Positions 1 to 9,005 of a stretch of 64,000 nt of DNA are shown here, in pieces. The stretch lies in assembly GCF_001439695.1 (NCBI RefSeq), contig NZ_JYLL01000010.1:119500-183499 (forward strand), given 5' to 3'. The notes beneath the pieces are model-generated. The model had not been told where the DNA came from and made no database searches. It worked only from the letters and a program-made list of their open reading frames with translations. This DNA comes from Pseudomonas veronii. Lineage in GTDB: Bacteria; Pseudomonadota; Gammaproteobacteria; Pseudomonadales; Pseudomonadaceae. The translations under genes were made by a program, and so were the position numbers. The stretch's first letter is position 1. Each line of letters begins with the position of its first letter.

Positions 1-233
1 TCAAAAAAATGTTACATCATGAAGAACGCGTGGTGAGTAAAGAAGAACTTATTCGCAATATTGGTCGTGAACCTGAGTTGTATCGCGGCCTGGAAATGTG
101 CCTCAGCCGACTTCAGGAAAAATTCAAGCGCGTCAACGATGGCGAGCGTTTGTTCCGTTCGGTGAGAAATCGGGGCTATTGCTTGACCCAGAGGATAAAA
201 AACCCCCTGGAACTCGCCCAGCAGTTTCGCTGA
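1..233 (+). CDS. Winged-helix (OmpR/CadC-type) transcriptional regulator, 3' end only
   Basis: The gene is cut by the window start; the frame is open from base 3 and the visible 75 or so residues are the C-terminal part of a Trans_reg_C winged helix. The motif SKEEL, a recognition-helix region around LSRLQEKF and the terminal hairpin RNRGYCL match the family. The protein ends just after the winged helix, as is usual for DNA-binding domains placed at a C-terminus. It lies upstream of wcaJ in the same direction, so it may regulate the neighbouring capsule locus, but that is inference from position only. The input domain is outside the window. Confidence 0.7.
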   Translation, partial: KKMLHHEERVVSKEELIRNIGREPELYRGLEMCLSRLQEKFKRVNDGERLFRSVRNRGYCLTQRIKNPLELAQQFR

Positions 234-378
234 AAAAAAATATAATAATTCTAGAGTCGTTAATCTTGGCGTTGATCACGCTCCACTCTCTGCCTTTTTA
301 TAACAATCCGTCTCACCCAACAGCCACTTAACTATCGCTATGTGCCTGTTATAACTCGTCAGCTACTGCCCCCTGCCG

Positions 379-392
379 TTGATTAATATCAA
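379..392. promoter_or_regulatory. Perfect inverted repeat upstream of wcaJ
   Basis: TTGAT-TAAT-ATCAA is a perfect 5-bp dyad with a 4-bp spacer in the 256-base AT-rich gap between the regulator fragment and wcaJ, about 100 bases before the wcaJ start. It is the kind of site a dimeric regulator binds. No regulator can be assigned. The rest of this gap shows no other feature that I can support. Confidence 0.3.
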
Positions 393-489
393 TCTGTGCG
401 CGCCTACGCGTGCCTGTCTATTTGGCTGTTTCAATGCCACGCCTCGCTTAAGCCTGCCACCATGAGTGGTCACCACTGGGAGCAGTAGT

Positions 490-1881
490 ATGCTGAATAA
501 CCGGAGAATGCATCGTAACCTAACACCCAAAGGTCTGACCTTTTGGGGGCAGTGGACGCTGGCGTCAAGTTTGGTCGTCACACTGTTATTTGCATTGGTT
601 ATTTTAAAGACTGGCCAGCTGGAATATCCCTACCGGGTATTGGCTGCCTTTAGCATATTGGCCTCGATCCCGGCCTATATGTTATGTGACGTCTACAGCA
701 AGAAAGATGATTACGCGGTGGGACTGGGCCGACTCTTCATGGGTTGGTTACTTACCCTGCTGATACTGGTTGCGGTGGGTATTGCCTGCAATGCTAACGC
801 GTTGTTCCCCCTCGAAATCCTGCTACTGTGGGCGGCGATTAGTTATGCCGTGCTGGCGCTCTGTTACATCCCGATCCACAGTCTTTCCCGCTATTACCAC
901 GGGCAACTTCACGAGCGACATAAATCGCTGATCGTGGGTACCGGTAAACTTGCTGCCGACCTGGCGAAAACACTTTCCCGGCAAAAACGCTCACCGCTGG
1001 TCGGCCTCGTCGGCGCCACGGCGACCGCAGCCCCGGGCGTGCAATCGCAGATACTCGGCGAGCTGCCGGACCTCCCGCAGTTGATCCGGCAGCACGGCAT
1101 CCGCAGGCTGTACATCACCCATTCGCTGCAGGAAGCCACCCATATCGAGGCGCTGTACATCAACCTGCTGGAGATCAGCGTCGACGTCATCTGGGTCCCC
1201 GACCTCAACAACATGCTGCTGCTCAATCACTGCGTGGCCGAGGTGGACGGCCTGCCGGCGATTTTCCTCAATGAAAGCCCGCTGACCAGCCGTCCGACCG
1301 CCGCACTGAGCAAGTCGCTGCTGGACAAAAGCGTGGCCTTGCTCGCGCTCATCCTGCTGAGCCCGCTGCTGTTGCTGTTCGCCGTGCTGATCAAACTGAC
1401 CTCCCCCGGCCCGGTGATCTTCAAGCAGGACCGTCACGGCTGGAACGGTCAGGTGATCAAGGTCTGGAAGTTCCGCTCGATGCGCGTGCATGACGACCAC
1501 GAAGTACGCCAGGCCAGCCGCCACGATTCACGCATCACCCCCGTGGGGCGTTTCATGCGCCGCACGTCCATCGATGAACTGCCGCAGTTGTTCAACGTGC
1601 TGCAAGGGCACATGGCCCTGGTCGGTCCAAGGCCCCATGCGGTTGCGCACAACGACTACTACTCAGGGAAGATTCACGCGTACATGGCGCGCCACCGTAT
1701 CAAGCCCGGTATCACGGGGCTGGCGCAGATCAATGGGTGCCGGGGCGAGACCGAGACCCTGGAGAAGATGCAAAAGCGCGTCGACATCGACCTGCGCTAC
1801 ATCAACACCTGGTCACTGTGGCTGGACATCAAGATCCTGCTGAAAACGCCGTTCACACTGCTGTCCAAAGACATTTACTGA
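490..1881 (+). CDS. wcaJ: Undecaprenyl-phosphate glucose phosphotransferase (WcaJ-like initiating transferase)
   Basis: This membrane enzyme (463 aa) transfers a hexose-1-phosphate from UDP-sugar to undecaprenyl phosphate and so starts the polysaccharide repeat unit. The N-terminal quarter has four hydrophobic segments. A Rossmann-like middle (GTGKLAADLAKTL) follows, then the bacterial sugar-transferase domain from about residue 285 with a hydrophobic helix, the PGPVIFKQDRHG block, WKFRSM, SIDELPQ and VGPRPH. I chose ATG 490 because GGGAG lies 7 bases upstream; GTG 466 is an in-frame alternative. An 8-codon ORF (462-488) stops 1 base before the start. The gene converges on the - strand capsule genes and is separated from them by a terminator. 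Confidence 0.9.
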   Translation: MLNNRRMHRNLTPKGLTFWGQWTLASSLVVTLLFALVILKTGQLEYPYRVLAAFSILASIPAYMLCDVYSKKDDYAVGLGRLFMGWLLTLLILVAVGIACNANALFPLEILLLWAAISYAVLALCYIPIHSLSRYYHGQLHERHKSLIVGTGKLAADLAKTLSRQKRSPLVGLVGATATAAPGVQSQILGELPDLPQLIRQHGIRRLYITHSLQEATHIEALYINLLEISVDVIWVPDLNNMLLLNHCVAEVDGLPAIFLNESPLTSRPTAALSKSLLDKSVALLALILLSPLLLLFAVLIKLTSPGPVIFKQDRHGWNGQVIKVWKFRSMRVHDDHEVRQASRHDSRITPVGRFMRRTSIDELPQLFNVLQGHMALVGPRPHAVAHNDYYSGKIHAYMARHRIKPGITGLAQINGCRGETETLEKMQKRVDIDLRYINTWSLWLDIKILLKTPFTLLSKDIY

Positions 1882-1888
1882 GGCAAAC

Positions 1889-1913
1889 AAAGGGGGACTT
1901 CACGTCCCCCTTT
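1889..1913. terminator. Bidirectional intrinsic terminator between wcaJ and yjbH
   Basis: AAAGGGGGAC-ttcac-GTCCCCCTTT is a perfect 10-bp stem with a 5-base loop, flanked by T on both strands. It lies 8 bases after the wcaJ stop and 7 bases from the yjbH stop, so it can end transcription from both sides. Confidence 0.85.
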
Positions 1914-1919
1914 CCTTGT

Positions 1920-3995
1920 CTATTCAGTGATCTTCTCGAAGTTCCGATAGAACAGATCACTGTCACGGCCATCGGTCATCGTATGCAGCGAATACGCGCG
2001 ATTGAGGCGCGCGCCGCCATCGCGGGTCAGCGGCGCCCACACCAGATTGGCGCGGCGCATCGTCGACAGGCTCATCAGCTCATCAAAGGGAATTGACAGG
2101 TAAAGGCCTTTGTCGAAGCTGCCTTCGCCAAAGGCTTCTTTTGACGCGGTGGTGCGGGTGACCCAGGCGCCAATCCGCACGCCATTGTTGAACTCGCGCG
2201 ACAAGTCCAGGGTGGCGCCCCAGTCCCGGGCCAGGTAGCGACCGACACTCAGCGCACCCTGTGTGTTGAACGGCAAGTCGGTGTAGCCGGTGATATGCCC
2301 CGTGACCGTGCGGTAGTCGCGCAGGCTGAAGTCCTGTTCGAACCCGCGCTGGCGCACGTAGTTCAGGTCGGCGCCCAAGGCCCAGCGCTGGCCCATCGGC
2401 CGGTACAGCACCTCACTGCCGACACCGGCGTACATCGATTCCAGCAACCCGCCGTAGACCATGCCATACAGGTCCTGATCCAGTCGCACCGCGTGGTTGA
2501 GCTGGAACGTCGGCACGGTCACGTCAGAGCTGGTCATGTACTTGCGCAGATCGGTACGCACGCGCGGCAAGCCGCTGGGCGCGTCGTAGGTGAAGCCATC
2601 GTAGTTGTTCAGCAGGTTGACGCTGAGCAGGCCGCTCCACCAGGTGTTGCGGGTGAAGCGGTATTCGGCGTCGAGGTCGGCGGAAATCTGATACAGCAGG
2701 CCATCCGGCCCGCCGACGTTCTGCTTGTAACCCAGCCCGACGCCGTAGCTCAGGGGCTTGGGCGCTTGGGTGTAAAGCAGCGTTTGCGCCTGGGCGCTGG
2801 GCGGGTTGACTTCGGTCTGGCGATGCAGGGTCTGCAGGGGCTCGCGTTGGTTGACCACCTCGCGGAACGTCTCGCGGGGCACGCTGGTTTCTTCGATCGG
2901 CATGGCGTACCGCTCGCTCACCAGGGTGAACCAGCTGATCTGGTCATTGACGCTGTCGTCCAGGATACGGCTGGCGCGCCCCACGGCCTTGGCGCTGTAG
3001 AGATAGCGCTGCTGCTCGCCATACACCAATAACTCAGGGCCGCGCTGGGCAATCCGCTGCACGTTATAGCCGGCATTGTCCTGCAAACGCTTGGACACCG
3101 CGGCCCAATCCACTTGATCCATCGCGACGCTCGGCGCCTGGGCGGGCAGCTTGGGGGCCGGCGGGTCGTAGGTTTTGACCGGCGCCTTGCGGCTGACGAA
3201 ATTGGTGTGCAGGGTGATACCGAACATCGCCGTGTTGCCGCGCTCCCACGCGGCACTCAGGTCGACGGAGTCGGCCACCTTGTAAACCAGCCCGAGGTTG
3301 ACCGGCGAGTCCTGGCGCAGATGGTTGTTTCGAGGCTCGTTTTGGTAGTCGTTGCCCTCGTATTCCAGCTTGAGGCTCAACGGCGCCCAGGGTGTCTGGT
3401 AGGCGACGCCGCCAAACAGCGCGGGCCGGCCGCGGAAGTAACCGTTGGAGAAATTGCCGGAACCTTCGGCGGTGGGCCGCTCGTTGAAGCGATCACTCAG
3501 CGCGCCCAGCGGGTTGCCGAAATCGCCCCGGCTGCCCAGGTAACCCCAGGCGATGCCCGCACTGAAATCGAATTCGCCATAACGCTTGTTGGCCACCAGG
3601 TACTCGCTGGAAAACAGTCCGGTGCCGCCCAGGTCGAGCATCCCCAGCGCGACCTGGGGCAACCAGTGGCTTTCCTCGTAGAGACGCACTTTGGCGTCGA
3701 CGGCCTTGTCCTTGTAGCTCTGGCTGCCACTGAACGATTCGGGGCCATAGGGGCGGTTGGTGATGGCGGTGTAGCGAAAGGTGCCTTCGAGCCAGTCCAG
3801 CGGTTGCGCGGAAAAACTGTAGCGACTGTAAGGTTCGGTGCGGTTGGCATTGACGCTGAGTTCGCCGGCCGGGGCCATGCGTGCGGTCGGGGTTTGCAAC
3901 AGCCCGACCCCGCCAAAATCACTCTGGGTGTAACGCGGATCGCCGTGCGCGACGCCACAGGGCACCAGCAGCACGGCTGCAATACATAATTTCAA
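1920..3995 (-). CDS. yjbH: YjbH/GfcD family outer-membrane exopolysaccharide protein
   Basis: A 691-residue protein with an N-terminal signal peptide (cleavage near AHG-D) and the conserved start GGVGLLQTPTARM typical of the YjbH (GfcD, DUF940) family. It has many alternating aromatic beta-strand-like segments, consistent with an outer-membrane barrel. In group-4 capsule operons this family works with GfcB, GfcC and Wza in secretion. The start is TTG inside the overlap TTGA with the end of yjbG; a signal peptide begins directly at this TTG, which supports it. It is the last gene of the - strand operon and ends at the shared terminator. Confidence 0.85.
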   Translation of the reverse strand: MKLCIAAVLLVPCGVAHGDPRYTQSDFGGVGLLQTPTARMAPAGELSVNANRTEPYSRYSFSAQPLDWLEGTFRYTAITNRPYGPESFSGSQSYKDKAVDAKVRLYEESHWLPQVALGMLDLGGTGLFSSEYLVANKRYGEFDFSAGIAWGYLGSRGDFGNPLGALSDRFNERPTAEGSGNFSNGYFRGRPALFGGVAYQTPWAPLSLKLEYEGNDYQNEPRNNHLRQDSPVNLGLVYKVADSVDLSAAWERGNTAMFGITLHTNFVSRKAPVKTYDPPAPKLPAQAPSVAMDQVDWAAVSKRLQDNAGYNVQRIAQRGPELLVYGEQQRYLYSAKAVGRASRILDDSVNDQISWFTLVSERYAMPIEETSVPRETFREVVNQREPLQTLHRQTEVNPPSAQAQTLLYTQAPKPLSYGVGLGYKQNVGGPDGLLYQISADLDAEYRFTRNTWWSGLLSVNLLNNYDGFTYDAPSGLPRVRTDLRKYMTSSDVTVPTFQLNHAVRLDQDLYGMVYGGLLESMYAGVGSEVLYRPMGQRWALGADLNYVRQRGFEQDFSLRDYRTVTGHITGYTDLPFNTQGALSVGRYLARDWGATLDLSREFNNGVRIGAWVTRTTASKEAFGEGSFDKGLYLSIPFDELMSLSTMRRANLVWAPLTRDGGARLNRAYSLHTMTDGRDSDLFYRNFEKITE

Positions 3996-4759
3996 GGCGT
4001 GACCTCAGCCAGGGGTTGGGTGGCAAGAAACTCGGCCAGTTGTTGGTTCAGCTCAGGGGTGGGCGGTTCCAGGTCGTCGCTGCGCAGCGGCACCAGCAGC
4101 GTGCTGCCCGGTGCCGGCGCGGCCGCCGTCTCGCGGTTCCAGGGGGCAATGCCCAGGCGCGTGACCAGGCCGTCGGGCTGGATCAGCCACAGGTAGTCGA
4201 CGTCGGCCCCCGTCACCGCCGGGCATTCGTCGAGGTAATCGCGTGCCGCCCGCATCGGTTGGAACACCAGGGTGCAAGGCTGCGCGACCGCGCCCAGGAC
4301 GCGCACACCTGCCGGCCTGGGCGGGTAGATCAGTCGATCGCCGTCGCTGACCCGCAGATTGGGCGCAAAACCGACCTCCACCGCCACCGGGTCCAGCATC
4401 GCGCGTTGCCGGCCGGTCACCGGCAAGGCCTGCACCTGTCGATAAACGCGCGCCGCCAAGTCGGCCCGGCTGTCGTACCCGGCGGCCAAGGCAGCCTGGC
4501 GCAACGTATCCAGGTCAAACAGCACACCGGCTTTGAGCCGGGCCTGGGGCTCGATCAATGGCTGGTGCAGCCAAGCCGCCGCCAGCCAATAGCCCTGGGC
4601 ATCCGGTTGTGACGCAATGATCGCGTCGAGCAAGCGCGCCTCGGGCGGCAGGGCGATCGGCCCGGGGTGCAGGACTTGGCCGCTCACCGTCAGGGCGGCG
4701 TGGCATGCACTGGCACAACTCCACAACAGCGCCAGCGCCCATCGTTTGCGGGCGGTCAT
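3992..4759 (-). CDS. yjbG: YjbG/GfcC family capsule biosynthesis protein
   Basis: A 255-residue exported protein with a signal peptide ending near CHA-A. The segment VSGQVLHPGPIALP resembles the first beta-grasp/SLBB-like element of GfcC, and RVSDGDRLIYPPRP a second. GfcC is a periplasmic partner of the Wza-type export system. It overlaps yjbF by 4 bases and yjbH by 4 bases, so the three are probably translationally coupled. Assignment rests on these motifs together with the unmistakable operon context. Confidence 0.8.
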   Translation of the reverse strand: MTARKRWALALLWSCASACHAALTVSGQVLHPGPIALPPEARLLDAIIASQPDAQGYWLAAAWLHQPLIEPQARLKAGVLFDLDTLRQAALAAGYDSRADLAARVYRQVQALPVTGRQRAMLDPVAVEVGFAPNLRVSDGDRLIYPPRPAGVRVLGAVAQPCTLVFQPMRAARDYLDECPAVTGADVDYLWLIQPDGLVTRLGIAPWNRETAAAPAPGSTLLVPLRSDDLEPPTPELNQQLAEFLATQPLAEVTP

Positions 4760-5415
4760 CGGGCCTCCTTGCGGGCGGGTTGCAGTTGGGTGATTTTCAA
4801 CGTGAGGCGCGGGCTGAGGTGCTGTTCGCTTTGCACAATGAAGCCGTCAGTGGGGTCGACCCAATAACGGTTGCGCGCACGAAACCCCAGCGCCTCGGCT
4901 TCGATGTCCTCATCGACGCGCAACAAGGTGTAAGGCTTGTCGAGGATCTCGAGCGTCTCCATGCCCTCGCGGGTCAGACGGCTGGTGACGGTGATGCCGA
5001 CGCGATAGCCATCCACCAGGTCGATCTGCCGGCTGCTGCGGTAGCCGTCCGGCACGCGGTGCAGCCCCTGCTGGAACGGCGACTGCCCTTGCCAGCGCGT
5101 GCCATCCAGATCAGTGCCGAGGCCAACGGTACGCACCACCAGGCCATCGCGCATCAATAGCACCTGTTTGCCGGAGGCGACCCAGAACTGCAGGTCGTCG
5201 CGCTGGCGAATCAACGCCATCACGCCTTCGCTGGACACCGTGGTCACTTTGATCTGGGGAAACGGCACGGCGTCCACCTGGGCCTGGCTCAGCACCAATG
5301 GCGCAGGCCCGACGACGGCCGCCTTGAAGGTATCGAGCGAGGCCTGCATCAGTGGATTGCAGCCGCACAACAGCCACGCAAGGCACACGTAAATACCGGT
5401 TTTCACACTGTTCAC
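4756..5415 (-). CDS. yjbF: YjbF/GfcB family lipoprotein
   Basis: A 219-residue lipoprotein; the signal ends in the lipobox LLCGC with Cys19 as the acylation site. The body has a beta-rich YjbF-type domain (for example VASGKQVLLMRDGLVVRTVGLG). YjbF/GfcB is an outer-membrane lipoprotein needed for group-4 capsule export. It lies 13 bases after wza and overlaps yjbG by 4 bases. Confidence 0.85.
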   Translation of the reverse strand: MNSVKTGIYVCLAWLLCGCNPLMQASLDTFKAAVVGPAPLVLSQAQVDAVPFPQIKVTTVSSEGVMALIRQRDDLQFWVASGKQVLLMRDGLVVRTVGLGTDLDGTRWQGQSPFQQGLHRVPDGYRSSRQIDLVDGYRVGITVTSRLTREGMETLEILDKPYTLLRVDEDIEAEALGFRARNRYWVDPTDGFIVQSEQHLSPRLTLKITQLQPARKEAR

Positions 5416-5428
5416 GCAGGTTCCACCC

Positions 5429-6541
5429 TTATCGGCTGTTGGCTTCGCTCAGGTTGTTTTGGGTGGAAGCACCGGTGCCGATGATCGAGGCGGAAGGTAT
5501 CAACTGACTGATGACCCGGTTCCAGCGGGTGATATTGGCGGGGCCGACGAACACCACGTCCTGGGGCTGCACATCGAAGCGCGTGGCCAGGGCCATGGCT
5601 GCCGGGGAGCCGGCTTGCAGATGGAAGACCTTGGCCGGTTGCGTGTCCAGGTTCTGTGCGCCGCGGATCACGTAGATCGCATCGGCGTTCGAGGTGTTCT
5701 GGTTGATGCCGCCCACCGAGCCCAACACATCCGTGAGGTTCATGCTGCGTGTCTTGAAACTCAATGCGCGGGGCTGCATGACCTCGCCCATCACATAGAT
5801 GCGCTTGCGGTCGTTGTAGGGCAGGTACAACTGGTCACCGTCCTTGAGGTAGATATCGTTCAAGCGCGACGGGTTGAGATTGAACGTGTCCAGGTCGAGT
5901 GTGTAGCGCTTGCCGCCGCGGGTCAGCGTGAGGTTCGAGAGGTCGGCATTGATCGGATCGACGCCGGAAGCACCGATGGCCTCCATGACGCTCATCGGGG
6001 TGGTGGTGATCGGTACAGGCCCAGCCTTGAGCACTGCCCCGGTGATCACCACTCGCTGGCTGGCAAAACGCAGCACACTGATATCCACCTGGGGGCTGTC
6101 GATGTACTGACGGAGCTTATCGGTGATTTCACTGCGCAGCGCCGCGAGGGTGCGGCCCTTGGCAACCACTTCGCCCACGTAGGGGTAGAACAGGTTGCCG
6201 TCGGGGTTGACCAGGCGCCCGTTGGCATCGATTTGCTGCTGCGGACCGGAAGGCGCAGTCAATTCCGGATGGTCCCAGACCGTGATGTACAACGCATCAT
6301 TTGGGCCGATCAAATAGGGCCCGGGTTTATAATCGAGCAGTTCTTTGGGAAGCGCATAAGAGACTTGAGTCGCCGCGTCCATGGCCAGCAACTTTGGAGT
6401 AATCGGGATCAACTCCACGCGACTGCTTTCAGCACCGCCCTCCTTGGTCATTGCCTCGGTGTCCATATATTGACCGGGCGCAAACATGCAGCCTTGTAAC
6501 AATGCGGAGGCCACGACCGCCACAGAAAAAATACGCATCAT
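5429..6541 (-). CDS. wza: Polysaccharide export outer-membrane lipoprotein Wza (GfcE)
   Basis: A 370-residue export channel lipoprotein. The signal ends in LLQGC with Cys18. The Poly_export domain begins at about residue 75 (YLIGPNDALYITVWDHPELT) and carries the hallmark PYVGEV. SLBB domains follow (VVITGAVLKAGPVPI and IYVMGEVMQPRALSF), then a C-terminal segment with the helix that forms the outer-membrane pore in this family. It would form the octameric channel that meets Wzc. The ATGATG start lies downstream of an intrinsic terminator that separates it from yjbE, so it is probably transcribed at a lower level than yjbE. Confidence 0.93.
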   Translation of the reverse strand: MMRIFSVAVVASALLQGCMFAPGQYMDTEAMTKEGGAESSRVELIPITPKLLAMDAATQVSYALPKELLDYKPGPYLIGPNDALYITVWDHPELTAPSGPQQQIDANGRLVNPDGNLFYPYVGEVVAKGRTLAALRSEITDKLRQYIDSPQVDISVLRFASQRVVITGAVLKAGPVPITTTPMSVMEAIGASGVDPINADLSNLTLTRGGKRYTLDLDTFNLNPSRLNDIYLKDGDQLYLPYNDRKRIYVMGEVMQPRALSFKTRSMNLTDVLGSVGGINQNTSNADAIYVIRGAQNLDTQPAKVFHLQAGSPAAMALATRFDVQPQDVVFVGPANITRWNRVISQLIPSASIIGTGASTQNNLSEANSR

Positions 6542-6570
6542 AGTGCTAAGACACTCGCGATAAACGACAA

Positions 6571-6608
6571 GAAAAAAAGACTACTTGGGAGGGGTTTCCA
6601 AGCAGTCT
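6571..6608 (-). terminator. Intrinsic terminator or attenuator between yjbE and wza
   Basis: On the - strand an 11-bp stem (AGACTGCTTGG with CCAAGTAGTCT, one mismatch, 9-base loop) is followed directly by seven T. It lies 21 bases after the yjbE stop and 30 bases before the wza start. No clear promoter is visible in the short gap below it, so read-through probably feeds wza-yjbFGH. Confidence 0.75.
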
Positions 6609-6629
6609 TATAAAGCGGAAGGCGTTCTG

Positions 6630-6869
6630 TTAGTTGCCGGTACCGGTGGTACCCGTGGTGCCAGTGGTGCCTGTGGTGGTGCCTCCATTGGCGCTGCCAC
6701 CGCTGCTGGACGCGGCGGCGACGCCCGCGACCAGGGCCGCGCCGACCAGCAGGGTTTCCCCCACCGTCACAGAGCCGACCACCGCGGTACTCAGGCCAAG
6801 CGGCAACTCGGCAGCCATGGCAGAAGTACTCAAGAGACTGAGCACAATAATAGCCAGTTGTTTTCTCAT
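6630..6869 (-). CDS. yjbE: YjbE/GfcA-like threonine-rich small exported protein
   Basis: A 79-residue protein with a signal peptide (MRKQLAIIVL...AMAA), a hydrophobic Gly/Ala-rich middle and a low-complexity C-terminus of repeated GTT units. This matches the GfcA/YjbE family, whose member in E. coli is a threonine-rich small membrane protein starting the group-4 capsule operon. The start at 6869 has AAGGAG 7 bases upstream; the longer in-frame start at 6896 lacks a signal peptide at its N-terminus. It is the first gene after a 240-base AT-rich gap and is followed by a terminator, so it is probably the most abundant message of this part of the operon. Confidence 0.8.
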   Translation of the reverse strand: MRKQLAIIVLSLLSTSAMAAELPLGLSTAVVGSVTVGETLLVGAALVAGVAAASSSGGSANGGTTTGTTGTTGTTGTGN

Positions 6870-7001
6870 ATCAGACTCCTTATCGATAGTGAGCATTTAG
6901 CAAACGAGCGGGTGCCGCTGAAATACACCTTGATAGTGCCACTCAAGTAAACAACGCACCAGCCCGGACATTACCCGGAAAGTTGAACGTATTCGTTCGA
7001 A

Positions 7002-7010
7002 AATAACATT
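7002..7010 (+). promoter_or_regulatory. AATAACATT motif, copy 1 (yjbE upstream region)
   Basis: Exact AATAACATT about 130 bases upstream of the yjbE start, in the 240-base AT-rich spacer between manC and yjbE. The same 9-mer recurs in the other large spacers of the capsule locus. This is a candidate regulator site; the function is inferred. Confidence 0.35.
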
Positions 7011-7085
7011 TCTCGAAGCCAGCCCCCGTGTATCAACACGTTGAGGCCGCGAAACTAACAAGGCTGGCGGTTTAACATCGGAGCA

Positions 7086-7094
7086 AATGTTATT
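7086..7094 (-). promoter_or_regulatory. AATAACATT motif, copy 2, inverted (yjbE upstream region)
   Basis: Exact match on the - strand (AATGTTATT on +), 76 bases from copy 1 and in inverted orientation to it. It lies directly after the manC stop, at the far end of the yjbE upstream spacer. Confidence 0.35.
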
Positions 7095-7109
7095 AATTGT
7101 CGGAAAACC

Positions 7110-8519
7110 TCAGGCCCGGCCGTACTTGTCTTCGAAACGCACAATATCGTCCTCGCCCAGATAAGAACCCGACTGCACTTCGATCAATTCCAGCGCAATC
7201 ACGCCAGGGTTCTCCAAGGCATGCACCTGGCCAATGGGGATGTAGGTCGATTGGTTCTCCGAGACCAGGTACGTCTGTTCGCCATTGGTGACCTTGGCCG
7301 TACCGCTGACCACGATCCAGTGCTCCGCACGGTGATGATGCATCTGCACCGACAGCTTGGCGCCGGGCTTCACGGTGATGCGTTTGACCTGGTAGCGGTG
7401 GCCGCTGTCGATGGCGTCATACATGCCCCAGGGCCGGTAGACCTCACGATGGTTGAGGTGCTCATGACGCCCGTCGCGCTTGAGTTGGTCGACAATGCCC
7501 TTGACCTGCTGCACCTGGTCCTTGTGCGCCACCAGCACCGCGTCCTTGGTTTCGACGATGATCAGGTCCTGCACGCCCACCGTGGCGACCAGGCGGCTGT
7601 CGGCGTTCACGTAGGTATCGCGGGTATCCAGTTGCAGCACATCGCCCTGCAGCACGTTGCCGCCGTCAGTTTTCTCGCTGGCTTCCCATAACGCCGACCA
7701 GGAACCGATATCACTCCAACCGGCCTGCAACGGCACCATGATTGCGTCGCTGGTTTTTTCCATCACCGCATAATCGATGGAGTCGTCCGGGCAGGCGGCG
7801 AATAGCGCCTCATCGACCCGGGTGAACAACTGATCCTGGCTACCCGCGGCCAACGCCGCGCGGCAGGCCGTGAGAATCGCCGGCTGCAAGCGTGCCAAGG
7901 CGTCCAGGTAACGGCTGGCACGGAACATGAACATGCCGCTGTTCCAGTAATGATCGCCCCGCGCCACGTAGTCGGCAGCGGTGGCGGCATCCGGCTTCTC
8001 GACGAAACGCTTCACCGCATACCCGCCCTCGCCCACCGCCTCGCCCTGCTCGATATAGCCGTACCCGGTGTGCGCGCTGGTCGGCGTGATGCCGAACGTC
8101 ACCAGCTTGCCGGCCTCGGCCAGCGGCAGCGCCACCGCGAGGCTGGCATGAAACGCAGGAACATCTTCAATCAGATGATCCGCCGCCAGCACCAGCAGAA
8201 TCGGGTCGCGGGACTCGTCGAGCGCCTTGCAGGCCGCCAGCGCAATCGCCGGCGCGGTATTGCGCCCCATGGGTTCGAGCAGGATGCTCGCCTGCTCCAT
8301 GCCCAATTGACGCAATTGTTCGGCCACCAGAAAACGGTGCTGCTCATTGCAGATCACTTGCGGCAAGGCGACATCCGCGCCCTCCAGACGGCCGATGGTC
8401 TGCTGCAACATCGACAGGCTTTTATGGGTCAGGCGCAAGAACTGTTTGGGGTTCAGTTGCCGCGAGAGCGGCCACAGGCGCGAACCCGAACCGCCCGCCA
8501 AGATCACCGGTAATAACAT
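7110..8519 (-). CDS. manC: Mannose-1-phosphate guanylyltransferase / mannose-6-phosphate isomerase (ManC/CpsB)
   Basis: A 469-residue bifunctional type II enzyme. The guanylyltransferase signature [12 protein letters not shown] is at residues 9-20 and the FVEKPD block about residue 165. The C-terminal cupin isomerase domain carries [10 protein letters not shown]. It makes GDP-mannose, the precursor that gmd and fcl turn into GDP-fucose. The ATG at 8519 is chosen because the family starts with a short lead before LPVILAGG. It follows gmm by 22 bases. No phosphomannomutase gene lies in the window, so that step must come from elsewhere (for example algC). Confidence 0.95.
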   Translation of the reverse strand: MLLPVILAGGSGSRLWPLSRQLNPKQFLRLTHKSLSMLQQTIGRLEGADVALPQVICNEQHRFLVAEQLRQLGMEQASILLEPMGRNTAPAIALAACKALDESRDPILLVLAADHLIEDVPAFHASLAVALPLAEAGKLVTFGITPTSAHTGYGYIEQGEAVGEGGYAVKRFVEKPDAATAADYVARGDHYWNSGMFMFRASRYLDALARLQPAILTACRAALAAGSQDQLFTRVDEALFAACPDDSIDYAVMEKTSDAIMVPLQAGWSDIGSWSALWEASEKTDGGNVLQGDVLQLDTRDTYVNADSRLVATVGVQDLIIVETKDAVLVAHKDQVQQVKGIVDQLKRDGRHEHLNHREVYRPWGMYDAIDSGHRYQVKRITVKPGAKLSVQMHHHRAEHWIVVSGTAKVTNGEQTYLVSENQSTYIPIGQVHALENPGVIALELIEVQSGSYLGEDDIVRFEDKYGRA

Positions 8520-8541
8520 GAACGCGTCCTTCGATAGAGGG

Positions 8542-9000
8542 TCAGAAATAGGCACGGGTGTTCTCGTGTACACGTGGGCTGTAGCGCAGCTCATCCAGCG
8601 GCCACCAGCGGTAATGCCGGTGCTGCTCGGTGGGCGGTTCCAGGACCTGATTCTCGGCAAGGGTCAGGCAATAACCCAGCACCACGTAGTGGGTGTCCGG
8701 GCCGTTCCCGGCGTTGGCGAAGACGCTGTCATCGTAGAAGTGCTCGAACACACCCAGCAGCTGCGCATCGGCGCGTTCGAAGGTGTGGCCGAGTTCTTCG
8801 TGGGTCAGGCGGCGGAAGGCGTCGTCCAGGGTTTCGTTTTTCTGGATGCGCCCGCCGGGGACGAACCAGAAGCCATAGGCCGGCCGGTTGATCCGCAAGC
8901 CCAGCAGCGTATCGCCGTTGGGTTTCCTCACGATCAAGTCGATGGCCACCAACGGCGTCGACGTCACGACCGTATTGAAGGTCGGTAAATCAAGCCACAT
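8542..9000 (-). CDS. gmm: GDP-mannose mannosyl hydrolase (Gmm/NudD/WcaH)
   Basis: A 152-residue Nudix-family protein. The Nudix box is in the form GGRIQKNE...RLTHEELG, which matches the GDP-mannose hydrolase subfamily, in which the usual REXXEE spacing is modified. FWFVPGG and the C-terminal HRHYRWW also fit. It hydrolyses GDP-mannose or GDP-glucose to GDP and free sugar and may balance the GDP-sugar pools. It sits 5 bases after the wcaI stop, inside the GDP-fucose block, as in the E. coli colanic acid cluster. Confidence 0.88.
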   Translation of the reverse strand: MWLDLPTFNTVVTSTPLVAIDLIVRKPNGDTLLGLRINRPAYGFWFVPGGRIQKNETLDDAFRRLTHEELGHTFERADAQLLGVFEHFYDDSVFANAGNGPDTHYVVLGYCLTLAENQVLEPPTEQHRHYRWWPLDELRYSPRVHENTRAYF

Positions 9001-9005
9001 AAGCG

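Noticed and set aside
462..488. 8-codon leader ORF before wcaJ
   Set aside because: It stops one base before the wcaJ ATG, but it has no ribosome site of its own and such short frames are common by chance; mentioned only in the wcaJ entry.
6634..6900. 88-codon + strand ORF over yjbE
   Set aside because: It is Pro/Val low-complexity shadow of the GTT repeat; the - strand has a signal peptide and a strong ribosome site.
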